Assembly: GCA_002104945.1 (NCBI GenBank)
Contig: MCFH01000006.1
Coordinates: 682,001 to 746,000 of the forward strand
Source of the DNA: Piromyces finnis
Lineage: Eukaryota > Neocallimastigomycota > Neocallimastigomycetes > Neocallimastigales > Neocallimastigaceae
Length of the DNA: 64,000 bases
Direction: 5' to 3'
In this document: positions 1 to 19,708 of the stretch, piece after piece
Layout: each line of letters begins with the position of its first letter
How positions within the stretch are numbered: position 1 is the stretch's first letter
Program-made: the position numbers and the translations under genes
Notes under the pieces: model-generated
Database searches by the model: none
What the model was told of the DNA's origin: nothing
Seen by the model: the letters and a program-made list of their open reading frames with translations, nothing else

Positions 1-5642
<5,642 letters not shown>

Positions 5643-5959
5643 ATGGTTTTATTTCAAGAATATCAAGATTTTGTACCAAATGATTTTAGATTTGTTGATC
5701 ATTCTGCTATGGACATAGAAGAAAAGTATGAAGATAAAAGTAATACAGAAAATAATAAACTAGATATAAATCATATATTTGAAGATGTCATCCCATCAAA
5801 AATTGACGAATTATTAAATAAAAAACCAAATGGTAATGAATTAAATATTGATAATAATGAAGGTGTTACTATAAATTCTGCAGTAAATTCTGCAGCACCT
5901 GAAAACATAAATACAAATTCAGACAATAATAATATTAACTCTAACAATGATAATATTTC

Positions 5960-6004
<45 letters not shown>

Positions 6005-7148
6005 TAATAATAATAACAACGATAACAACAACAACAACAACAATAATAACAATAAAAACGAAAACACTGAAGTAGAAAATAAAATAGACCATAATCTTTT
6101 AAATGTGCAAAATATAAATACACAACAATTCCAACCAAATCACTTAGCAAAAACAACTTTTAAAGTTACAACTCCTACAAGAACTAGAACATATACCAGA
6201 ACATATACCAAAACTATCGTACCAACACATTCAAATTCCAATAGTAATTCGAAGGTTCAAAACACAAAAACAATACCTCCACAAAGCATTAATATTAATT
6301 CAGTAGTAAATAGTAATAATAATAACAATCAAGGTAATTCTAATAGCCAACCATCAGAAGGTTTTATTTATGAAGGTTTAAATAATGGTATTAATAAGGA
6401 ACAGAATATTATAACAGATGTTAAGGAAGATGTGAATCAAAATGGAAATGATATAGAAGCTACTATCGTACCAAATGCTGCCGATTATGGTTACTTTGCA
6501 AATAGTAATACTATTGAACAAGACATTAATCAAATTGAAGTTAATAGTAGTGAAGAAAAATCAGGTTCCAATTATACTTTTATAATCATTTTAATAACTA
6601 TTCCAATCTTAATAATATTTGGTATTGCTATTTTCTATTTTGTAAAGAAATATAAAAATGGAAAAAGAGGTAGCAATATTGTATATCCAGACGATAAAAT
6701 TAGAAAATCAAATTTATTTGGTACCCTTCAATTTTGGAATGCTAACAAACCTAATCATGTATCTATATCGAGTGGTTCTCATGGATCCCGCGGTTCTCGT
6801 ACTAACTTAACCTCTTTGTCAAATGACAGAGAATCAAATGTACCAGAATATAGTGAATGGTTAGAAGCAGGTTCTAATAATACTTTATCCATGCCTCCTG
6901 TTTCACCTCCTCCATTAGTAACAGATGACAAAGTTAATGGTTTGACTGGATCAAACTATGCTATGGGTGTTAATATTAATGATGTTAATGCAAATAATAA
7001 TGGTACATTAACTAGTGCTCAAATCAACAAACCACAAGCTGCAAGAATGGCTTGGAAATTGGAAGGAATGAGAGTTGGTAGAGATTCAACAACATCCAGA
7101 AGAAAAAGCGAAAGACAATCACTTTTCAGTTCATTCCAAGTTTGGTAA
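5643..7148 (+). CDS. Asn-rich single-pass membrane protein, unknown function
   Basis: A single 501-codon open frame. It has an acidic N-terminus, a long Asn-rich low-complexity region (roughly residues 95-145) encoded by AAT/AAC repeats, and a Thr/Arg-rich repeat near residue 180. One hydrophobic span (about residues 312-335) is followed by a basic stop-transfer cluster (KKYKNGKRG) and a Ser/Pro/Gly-rich tail of about 165 residues. This suggests a plasma-membrane protein with the C-terminal tail in the cytosol. No signal peptide is present at this ATG. The bases before it end in AAAG, so an upstream exon carrying a signal peptide is possible, but none was found. The layout resembles the SH3 membrane protein at 52.6 kb, but no SH3 domain is visible here. 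The family was not recognised. Confidence 0.75.
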
Positions 7149-8021
7149 AAAAATAAAAATAAAAAATATATCATTAAAAAAGTTTTTTAAAACAATACAG
7201 CAGTATATCTCTTTTGTTCTTATAAAATAGTATTAAGTTATTATAAATATCTTTTTTTTTTAAATTTCTTTACCCTATATATATTCCAATGTTTTATTAT
7301 TATATAATTAAATATTACAACTATTACTGTAATATTTAATAATACATTAGACATAATTTAATTCATGTAAAATAATAGATAATATAATAATATTGTCATC
7401 TCTATTTATTTATTTATTAACCCTATATTCCTTAAACATTATTTTCATCATTTTAACTATTTTTTTTCTAAAAAAAATTACAAAAATAGCAAAAAATTCA
7501 AAAAACAAAAAAACAAAAAACAGAACTTCTAGTAATAGTAATAATAAAAAAGAATTTATAATATAGTTTGTTATTAATTGTTATTTTTTTTTTTTTTTTC
7601 ATTTTTATTTTAGATAAAAAAAATAAGTATTGTATATGTAATATGTAATATATATTATTTCATAATTTTAAAATTATTTTTATCTATTATTAACATTCTT
7701 TTGTTCAAAAAAACTTATAAATAAATAAAAAATATTCATTTCAATAATTTTATGGCTATAAAAAATCTATGAACATAAATAGTATTTATAATACTCTTTT
7801 AAAAAAATTATTTAATATTGAAAGCTTTAAAATTATTTTTTGATATAATAATTAATAGATTATTAATAAATCTATAAAATAGTTTTTTCTTCTCTATTTA
7901 AAAGATAGTACAAATTATAAAAATAATATATATATATATATATATATATTACCTTTTATTATTATTTGACTTTTGAAATTTGTATTTTTTTTTTTTATTT
8001 ATTAAACTTTAGTTTTTTACT

Positions 8022-8055
<34 letters not shown>

Positions 8056-8651
8056 TTAAAATAAATGGTTTATATATGTTAAAACGCCATTTCTTTTGTT
8101 TCTTATATTTCTGTATCTATTATTATTTTTTTTTTTTAAAAAAATATATATTTATATATTATTATTAAAATTAAAGTTTATGTAAAGATTTTCAAATAAA
8201 ATTAACATGTCATATTGTTTAATATAATATGACATGTTGACATTTATTTCTATTTAATACACGATAAAATAACAACAACTACTACTACAAAGAATTAAAT
8301 GAAAATGAAAAAGGATAAAAAAAAAAAAAAAAAAAAGAAATAAAAATAAAAATCTTTTAATTTATCGTTTTGATAAGATATTTGAAAATAACAAAATAAA
8401 AAATGATATTTTAATACAGTTTTTTATTAATTATATTAATGGAACAATTTTAATTAAAAAATAATAGCTATTTTTATTAAATATATATATATAATCTTTT
8501 TATAAATATTTCAAGATATTAAATGCATAATACATAATAAAACTACTATAACAACAACTACTATAACATAAACAATAGCATTATAGGAACAACATAAAAG
8601 TAGAAAAAATAAAAATTTAAATAAAATATTTATTCTATTGAAAATAATATA
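7149..8651. other. Intergenic region with a hairpin
   Basis: There is no coding exon. It contains a (TA)n run near 7930-7950, a poly-T run near 8023-8054, poly-A near 8318-8336, and a perfect inverted repeat listed separately. It separates two plus-strand genes. Confidence 0.7.
8204..8238. repeat. Perfect inverted repeat, 13-bp arms
   Basis: The arms are 8204-8216 (AACATGTCATATT) and 8226-8238, exact reverse complements, with a 9-base loop. It lies about 415 bases upstream of the start codon of the next plus-strand gene. It could be an RNA or cruciform structure or a fossil element end. No function is assigned. Confidence 0.85.
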
Positions 8652-11221
8652 ATGCACAGTAGAACAAGATCAACTCCTATTAGTTTTAATACTCAGAAAA
8701 AGAATGGAAATACATTAAAATCAAATAATGATACTATTAATATCATTAATCATATTAATATGTCAACATTAACAACAACTTTAGCAGTTAGCAAACATAT
8801 TCATTATCCTGTATTGAATTCAAATGAAGAAACCATAACCATAGAACCTAATTATTTCAAAGAAGGAAAAAAAAAGATTGATCATAAGAATTTATATACA
8901 AATACACCAAAAGAAAAGCTTATTCAAATAGATAAAAATTCTATTCAAAATTATTCGTCGCATAATCTACAAGATATTAAACAATATAATATTCAGGATA
9001 ACACCCAAAGTAATATTCAAAATACAATCCAAAATATTAAGCAAAATAATGATTTATATTTTCAATTAAAAGAAAATAGAAATGATTTTGTAGATAATAA
9101 CCTTCAATTAAATGATATACCATCAACATCATCATTAACTATAAATAATAATATTACAATTACTTCATCAATTCCTAATACTAATAAAATATTTGAAAAA
9201 CAGTCAGATTTAAGTGATAGTAATGATACTCTAAATGAAAATGCATATAATTTTCCTGAAGAAATATTACTGGAAGAGGAGGAAAAATCAATAGAATATA
9301 CCATGTGTCATGAGAGTATCTCAGCAACACTATTTAAATTAGTAAAATTATTAGATGATTACGCCAATGCCAGAAAATCTTTAAAAATATGGGAATACTG
9401 GTTTTATAAATGGAAAAATACTCAATGGTATACTCAAAAACAAAATCATTTAGTTTCAAAACAGAATAAGGCTAAAGAAGAATTACTGCAATTGATTGAG
9501 GTTAACTTAATAAATATATAAACTCTTTTTTTTTATTAAAAAATATTAAATTTGTGTTTAGTATTATTTTTTATTTTTACTATCAAATATTTTATATCTT
9601 TATTCTTTTTATATATATGAATATCTAATTGTTTTTTCTTTTTTTTCTTTTTTTTAATTTAGGATAATTTTAAAAATGTAAATGACTTCTTAAAAAAAAA
9701 TAATAGACAACCATCTTCTACAATATCATCAAATTATCTTTATGGATTAAAAAATACAAGAAAAATATGGATTCATCAACAACAACAGCAAACAAAAAAG
9801 GGGGTGGAAAGTAATTCATAATATTATTATATTGAAAATCGTATTATATAAAATATATGGTTTTAGCATATTTAATATTTACTGATTTATCTTTTCCTTC
9901 TAATAAATATTTAAAAATAAATAATTTATAATAAACATTAATTTTTGTATATATCTTTCAGAGTTATATCATAGTTGTTTTGGGAAAAATAATAACCCTA
10001 ATCGATCAAAAAAAATCAATAAATTAATTTCTATCGCTTCCCCTTCATCAATATCTTCTCCTGTCAATAAAGAAAAAATAAAAGTATGTCAAAATTCCTT
10101 AAGTCTAAAATATAATCGTGAATTTAAATACTATCATCATTATATTCCAGAAACTCTAAAACATATGGCAGCTTTAAATCTGGCTGTAAAATATATCAAC
10201 TTATGGTTAACACTAAAAGAAAAAACAGTATTATCAAATGAAGATAATAAAGAAATAAAAGATATAAATAAAATAAATTCCAAAAGCTGCTCTCCCATTT
10301 CTAATTCAACACTTCCTATCTCTATAAACTGTATGTCCTCTTTAATTGATAACTTTGTATATATATGTATAACTATTGCTATTGTTTTTTAAATAATCAT
10401 AATCATATAAATTATAATATATCAACAATAAATTATTCAATATTTTCCTATAATATCTTTATATTATTATAATGAAAGCAAATAAAAAGAAAAGTAATAA
10501 AAATAAGAGTATGGTTAAGTGTTCTGCTTTTTCATTAATGACAACGTTAATGAATAAACTTCAACTAAATAACAATTCTAGTGACAAAATAAATATTTCA
10601 AAAGATGGTATAAAATATAAAGAAGTTGGGAATAAAAAAATTTCTGAATTACTTCTTTTTGATATAGAAATAGAAAACAGTATAGGATATGAAGTCAAAA
10701 GGTAATAAGATTATTCATCATATATATCATTTTTTACCCATATTTGTATAGATGGGGATATAAAATAATACTATTTGAATAAAGTGTAAACCTTAAAACA
10801 TTTTACTTAATATAATTTATCATCTAATTTGTAATTAATAGATATTTAAAGGGAATTTGCATTATTGAATTGCTATTAATAAAAGTAAACTGTTTTGATG
10901 ATAAATTATTCATTCATACTATAAACTTCTTCAAACAATATATAGATTTATCATTTGTAAGTTTATTATTATTTTAAATATTTTATTCATTTAAGGGTAA
11001 AAAAAAAAAAACTATTATTTTAATTTTATATAGTAATAATAATTTTTTTTTACTAATTCTTTTTAAATCATTAGCTGATACCCTTTATGAAAGCTTACAT
11101 TATTAATTCACCAAATATTTCAAGTTGGTGTGTAGGTATGACTTGGGAATTTTTCAATTCTATAAATGAAATTAAACTTTTTTGGTCTATTATTCATAAT
11201 AAGAATAAAAAAAGGTTGTAA
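8652..11221 (+). CDS. Six-exon protein of unknown function
   Basis: Exon model: 8652-9500, 9663-9810, 9962-10330, 10479-10701, 10842-10956, 11075-11221. All junctions are GT-AG, phases agree, and the sum is 1851 bases (616 residues). The first 200 residues are Ser/Thr/Asn/Gln-rich and probably disordered. An acidic patch (EEEEKS) comes next, then a helical Trp-rich segment in the CHESISATLFKLVKLLDD region with WEYWFYKWKN and a Lys/Gln-rich helix. Later exons carry basic linkers and two hydrophobic helical segments (GICIIELLLIKVNCFDD and the segment around FMKAYIINS). No catalytic motif or known domain was recognised. The ordered C-terminal third looks like an all-helical fold. The consistent reading frame across five introns argues that it is a real gene. 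Confidence 0.7.
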
Positions 11222-11626
11222 ATAAATTAGGTTCTATTATATATATCATTTTAATTTTTTAAAAACATAAATTTTGATTTTTGAATCATAATAATAGTAT
11301 TAATCTATGTTTATTTATATTAATGTCTTATTATGATTAAATTTATTAAATTATTTATTTATTTATATATTATATATCTACTTATTATTTATTTATTTAT
11401 TTATATTATACCAAATTATCAAAATTAAAATTTAATTACATTGTATAGCTTTATAAAACATTAAATAATATGTTGAAATTTAAAAGTTTTTTCTTTTTAT
11501 ATTTGTAATATATAGTCGTTATAAAATATCTTAAAAAATTAAAAGTTATAAAAAGAAACTGAAATTCAAAGTTTTGATTGTAATTAAAATGTGATATATT
11601 AAAATATATAAATTTATAAATTAATA

Positions 11627-11661
<35 letters not shown>

Positions 11662-11851
11662 TAAAAAATCAGAATTTCAAAAAATAAAAGTTAATACTTT
11701 AATTTATTTTATAAAATTAACAATATACAATATATATTTTATTTATATGATAATATAATTTTTTACTATATATATTTATATATAGCAGTATAGTAGTATT
11801 ATAGTAACGTTATTAAAGAATATTAAATTTATTTAAATTTCTAAAATAATA
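11222..11851. other. Intergenic region
   Basis: About 630 bases between two plus-strand genes. It holds short (TTTA)n and (AAT)n runs and no coding sequence that I can support. It is presumably the 3' UTR of the upstream gene and the promoter of the BRE-like gene. Confidence 0.6.
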
Positions 11852-14427
<2,576 letters not shown>

Positions 14428-14777
14428 AAACACTGATATTTATACATCATTAAATCTTTATTATTATTATATATAACAAAGATCTAATATATAATATAAT
14501 ATAAAAAAAAAAAAAATAAATAAAAAATAAAATAAAATAAAAATAAAGAAAAACATTAAACAAATGGCAAATAAATTTTAAAATAATAATTAACAATATG
14601 GTATTATTACTATAATTGTCCAAGTAATAAGAAATACATGAATGATAAATAATGTGTATGTGTGTTTTATGTATTTATTTATTTAGTTTCTTAAATTAGT
14701 AAAGTTATTCTATCGAGTGTAAAATAAAGTGAATATATACATTATAATATGTATACACCAATTTTTTAAAATTCAAT

Positions 14778-16423
14778 CTACTTTTTCTTTTTTGTTTTTT
14801 GTTGCTTTCTTTGGAGGTAGCGTTGAAGAGCTGCTTTTCTTGAGTCTTCAACAGAAATTTGATTTTTAACTTCTTCTTCTTTAGTTTCATCATATTTTTG
14901 CTTTTTCATTATTGAAGAGGCTTGATTGGAATACTTTTGAGAATCTTGTTTTATCTTTCTTTTGTTATCCTTATTAATTTTTTTTTTATCTTTCTCTATT
15001 GATTCCTTCTCACGATAATTTGAGGCATCGTTGTTTATTTCATCATTATCATCATACTTTTCATCTTCTGAATTTTCTTCTTTAACAATCGAATAAACAT
15101 CTTTTTCTAATAATTTAGAATAATCAACTTTATCTATACTAGTCAATAGATCCTTAACCCATTCATAATTAATGATACTAACATGTCGTAAATAACAACG
15201 ATTTGTAAAAATGGTATGGTGATATATAATCCATTCGAGATAATGTGAATCTTGTGAATGTGATGAGGAATAAATACTAGAGTTTGGATGAATAAATAAT
15301 GGAATAAGTTCTTGTTGTTGATCTTTTTTAAATAATTTTGTAAGGGTATCTGAAGTTGATTGTTTATAATTGTAAAAATAAGGACGACTAGTAAATCGTT
15401 TTGCAACATTTATAAAATAGGCTTGACATATAGATTTTATTATTAAAGAGTAATCATAATCTTTCATGGTTCCATCATATTCATCTTCATCATTAGTATC
15501 ATCAAAAGAATAATGTTGGTGATGGTGACGACGATGATGATGATGATAATTTTGATTATTTCTACTACTATTAACAGAATTATCAATTGAATTTTTCTTG
15601 ACACGACATGATATAATAGGTAAATGAAGCTTTTGAAATATTAATTCTAATTGATTTTTAATATTTTTTGCAGTCACTAAAGCTCTATAATGTAAGAAAT
15701 ATTTCTTACACCATTCCTTAGAACACTGACCAAGTGATGGAGACACCCATTGTTTATATATATTTAGCATAGTCATATGATCTCCAGAAATATGATGAAA
15801 ATAACTGTGGGCTTTATGTGCCTCTTCCTGCTTTTTTTGTCCCCTGGGTGATATATAAACATCTTCTACTGATAACATCGATACAATAATAATCATTTCT
15901 GCGCTACATTTAAATTTAATTGATGCTAAAAGTACCTTTGCTAAATAAGGTGAAATTGGAAAATCTGCCATTACATTGCCTGTTTCTGTAATCTTACCAT
16001 TATTATCCAATGCTTTATTTAATAATAGAAATTCAAATTCATATTATTATAATTATAATTAATATTATATATATGGATATTAGACAATGTTAACTATTTT
16101 ATAAAAAAAAAAATATAAAAATATAAATCTTTACCTTTTAAAAAGAATAATTCTTGAATTGCCTTAACCTCTAAAAATAAATCAGGTTTATCAATGAAAT
16201 CAAAATCTAATATATTTTTCAATTTTAATTTTTTTAATAAAAGAACTGATACTAAAAGATTACATCTTTTTATTTCTGGTAATGTATCTTGTTCTAATTC
16301 TTCATAGGACAATTTACTATATAGTCTATAAACTTTTCCATTTTGAGTTCTATATAAAAATATATAGTAAATAACAATATAAAAGCAAAATAAAAAATAA
16401 TAATAATTAATGTTTATAGCTAA

Positions 16424-16454
<31 letters not shown>

Positions 16455-17880
16455 TATTAAAAATAAGAAACTATATAAATATAAAAATACCTTCCAGCAC
16501 GTCCAGCTCTTTGTATAGCTGCTGTCTTACTAATTGGTGTGATATCTAATATATCCATTGACAATTCTGGTTTATATATAAATTGTTTCACAAAACCTGA
16601 ATCAATAACATATTTAATTCCTGGGATTGTTAAAGATGTCTAATTTAAAAATAGATCATATTAGCATTATGTTGTTATTGTTCTTAATAAAATTTATAAG
16701 TGATAAATCAATAGCATTTCTACCTGAGCAATATTTGTAGCAAAAATAATTTTTCGGTACCCTTTTGGTACTTCTTTAAATATAGATTTTTGATGTCTTG
16801 TTTCTAGAACAGAATAAATTGGATAAATATATAAGCCTTTAATAAATCTTGATTCAATCTCACTTTCATGTGTTGAAGAATCATTATATTCATTATCAAA
16901 TGCTCTATTTTTTAATTTTTCCATTAAATGGCTATCTTTCAGTTTTACTTTAGAATAAAGCTTTTTATTGTATGAAAAAGAAGAATAGTCTAGTTCTTGT
17001 TCCAATTCTTTAATTTCTTTGCATGCCCTTTCAATTTCACTTTGTCCTGTTAAAAAAACCAAAATATGACCCAAAGATTGGTTTTTATGAATATCAAGAG
17101 CAGTATCTACTGCTAATGAAATATATTTTGATTTTAATGAAGCAAAATTTAATTTTTTTTGATAATAGATATCAATATCAAAGAGTCTGCCGGGTATTGA
17201 AAAAATAGGGCATGCATCAAAAAAATCTGAAAATTTCACCATATTTAAAGTGGCACTCATAACTAATAATTTTAAATCACTACGTTGTTGACATGCTTTT
17301 TTCATTAAACCTAATAAAATATCAGTTTCTATAGAACGTTCATGTGCTTCGTCAATGATAACAATATTATAATTAAGAAGTAAAGGATCTTCTATAATTT
17401 CTCTCAATAAAACACCATCAGTCATATAAGTTAATTTGGTTACATTAGGGGTTGTTACATTTTCAAAACGAATTTTATATCCAATTTCTTTTCCTAATTG
17501 ATGGCTATTTCTATCGCCACTATATTCACGACTAACCTGTTGGGCAGCTGCAATTGCTGCAATACGTCTGGGTTGGGTAACAACTATTGATTTTTTATTG
17601 GGATACCTTTTTTTAATTTCATTATTCTCATCACTATCATTTTGAAACTCTAATTCATTTAAAATATATTGTGGTAATTGAGTTGTTTTCCCACTTCCTT
17701 CAAAAATTTAATTTTTTTTAAAAAAAAATAGAAAAAAAGCTGTTAAAAAATTTGTGAAATATTAATTTCTTTTAAAAAATAAATACCTGTTTCACCCACA
17801 ATAACAAGTATTTGATATTGTTGAATGGCATCAAGTAACTTGTCTTTATACTGATAAATTGGAATATGCTTATTATACAT
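14778..17880 (-). CDS. DEAH-box RNA helicase, DHX40-like
   Basis: Five exons on the minus strand: 17880-17787, 17697-16724, 16639-16491, 16349-16135, 16012-14778. They total 2667 bases (888 residues). Motif I (GETGSGKTTQ, residues 29-38) is split by intron 1. Also visible are motif II (DEAH in IIDEAHERS), motif III (SAT in VMSATLN), FLTGQSEIE, motif V (ATNIAQTSLTI) and motif VI (QRAGRAGR), followed by the helicase-associated and OB-fold regions. CPIF-IPGRL, the LEWIIYHH block, the YEWVKDLL block and the Arg/Gln-rich ending (QRYLQRKQQ) all resemble human DHX40 more than Prp43, Prp22 or Prp2. An insertion of His- and Asp-rich low complexity interrupts the C-terminal half, and a Lys/Glu-rich linker precedes the end. 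The role is probably ATP-dependent RNA or RNP remodelling. It converges with the BRE-like gene, with 350 bases between the stops. Confidence 0.85.
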
Positions 17881-18403
17881 TATATACGAAATTACTATAT
17901 AATGAGTATAACGATATATATGATATTAAAATAAAATATGTAATGGTAATAATATAAAACTATTATGTTAATACAAAAATTAGTATTATAATACATTAAA
18001 ATGATTTATTTAATAATTATATCCTTAATTACCTTACTATTTATATTTCAATAAGAAATAAAATACAATAATTAATAATAATTAAGTCTCCTTTTCTTAT
18101 ATATTTTTATTAGTTTAATGTACTTTAAATGTAAATAATAAAATAAATTATACTAATCATAATAGTAATTTTAACTTCATTATCATTGAAAATATTAAAA
18201 AAAATTTTTAAAAATAAAAAAAAAAATTAAATATTTTAAATACTTAGTTATTATTGGTTAATTTTTTTTAATTTTATTTTAATGGATTTACCAACATTTT
18301 TACATATATTTTCATATTATTTTTTAATACATTTTATAATATAAAACTTTCTATAAATTTTATTTTTTTTTTTTTAAATTAAACAGTTATATTTTTTTTT
18401 TTA
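17881..18403. other. Intergenic region
   Basis: About 520 bases of AT-rich sequence between two minus-strand genes. It probably holds the helicase promoter and the 3' UTR of the upstream small gene. No open frame or structured element stands out. Confidence 0.55.
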
Positions 18404-19027
18404 TTAATCATAAATGATTTGATATAACGCAGCACCGGCAAATGCTAAAATAAAAATAAATAATAGCCATTAATTGATTGTTAATAAATATTAATATATT
18501 ATAAAAATAAATCAAATATAATATTTACCTAGGCCAAATGCACCAGCAAATCTGGATCTGAATAATACTTTTTTAGGACCAATTTCTTTAAGTAATTCTT
18601 TTGAATTTTTTATAGAATAACTTTGGTAAAATAAATATGATGATATTCCAAGTGTGGTTGCAACACTGGTTACTTTACATGAAAAACATGAATCATCTAT
18701 TATAGTAGATTTTGGTTGTTTATAGTTTTGTAAAGTTAATTGGGGAAAATCTAATTCAGATGCAGTGAATTTCTTATTTAAATCATAGTCTTTAATTTTA
18801 CTTTTAAATTCTTTTAAATCATAATTTTTTAATTGTTCATAATATTGTTTTCTTAAATTATTATATAATTCTCTTTTTTCTTTTGATTTTGAATCTTTAA
18901 AAAAATTATTTTCATCATTACTACTACTAATATAATAATTTGAAATCGGATTTAAATTTTCTACAATTCCATTATAATTCTTAGCAGTTTTGTTATCATT
19001 ACTTTTTTGGTTTCTTTTTAAAAACAT
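18404..19027 (-). CDS. DMAC1/DUF4536-like small membrane protein
   Basis: Two exons (19027-18529 and 18444-18404), 540 bases (179 residues). The N-terminal 105 residues are basic and charged, possibly an organelle-targeting region. After them comes DDSCFSCKVTS, a DxCxxC-type motif beginning a hydrophobic hairpin: TLGISSYLFYQSY, a short polar turn, then FAGAFGLAFAGAALYQIIYD at the very end. The DxCxxC motif followed by two short membrane segments is the pattern of DUF4536 and of human DMAC1, a mitochondrial complex I assembly factor. The match is by motif and layout only, and the N-terminus is not recognisable. If the organism is an anaerobic fungus the protein would sit in a hydrogenosome. 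The ATG is preceded by AGGT, so an upstream exon cannot be excluded. Confidence 0.55.
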
Positions 19028-19708
19028 ACCTATAACATTTACTAAAAATATTATTAAAAATCAATTTTATTGTATTTTACTTTATTAAATAATAACTTAT
19101 TTCATAATGTATTAAAATTGTAATTTTTCGTACGAATAAAAATTAAACAAATCTGTATATTAAAAGTTTCCAAATTTTATATATAAATTGTTGATTTAAT
19201 TTATTTACAATATATTTCAATTTATTTATTTAATATATCAAAACGTTTTTATATTAAAAAAAAAAAATACAGAGAAATAATTTTTTAGAAACTTTAAATA
19301 AAATTTGAAAAATTGTTCTTATTATTTCTTTTATAATCTTTTAAAAAGTTTTATATTAAATATTCAATAAAGTGTAAGTAATTACTATATGAATATAAAA
19401 ATAATGATAATGATAATAATAAGTATGAATATTTATTATTTCTTTAAAACTAAATTCTCTTTCATAAAATTAAATTTATAAATTTTAAAAATTCTGGTGT
19501 ATATATTTATATTATATGTGATACTTGATAATACTAATGAAAATGAAAACAAACAAATAATAATAACAAATTTAATAAATAATAAAATAAAACAAAAATA
19601 AAATAACTATATTATAAAAATAATTAATCAAAATAAAATAATTACAATTATTTAATTTTATACAGAAAATTATTCGAACCTTTATAATCTAAATATTAGA
19701 TATATAAA
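19028..19708. other. Divergent intergenic (promoter) region
   Basis: About 680 bases between the start codons of divergently oriented genes (DUF4536-like on minus, BAG protein on plus). It should contain both promoters. No recognisable regulatory motif stands out from the A/T background. Confidence 0.5.

Noticed and set aside
16000-16012. A separate small gene for the C-terminal half of the DEAH helicase
   Set aside because: The segment joins in phase to the upstream exon and continues the helicase-associated domain, so it is the last exon of one gene.
19668-19682. TTCGAA-containing stretch as a possible tRNA T-loop
   Set aside because: No D-arm, anticodon arm or acceptor stem could be paired around it.
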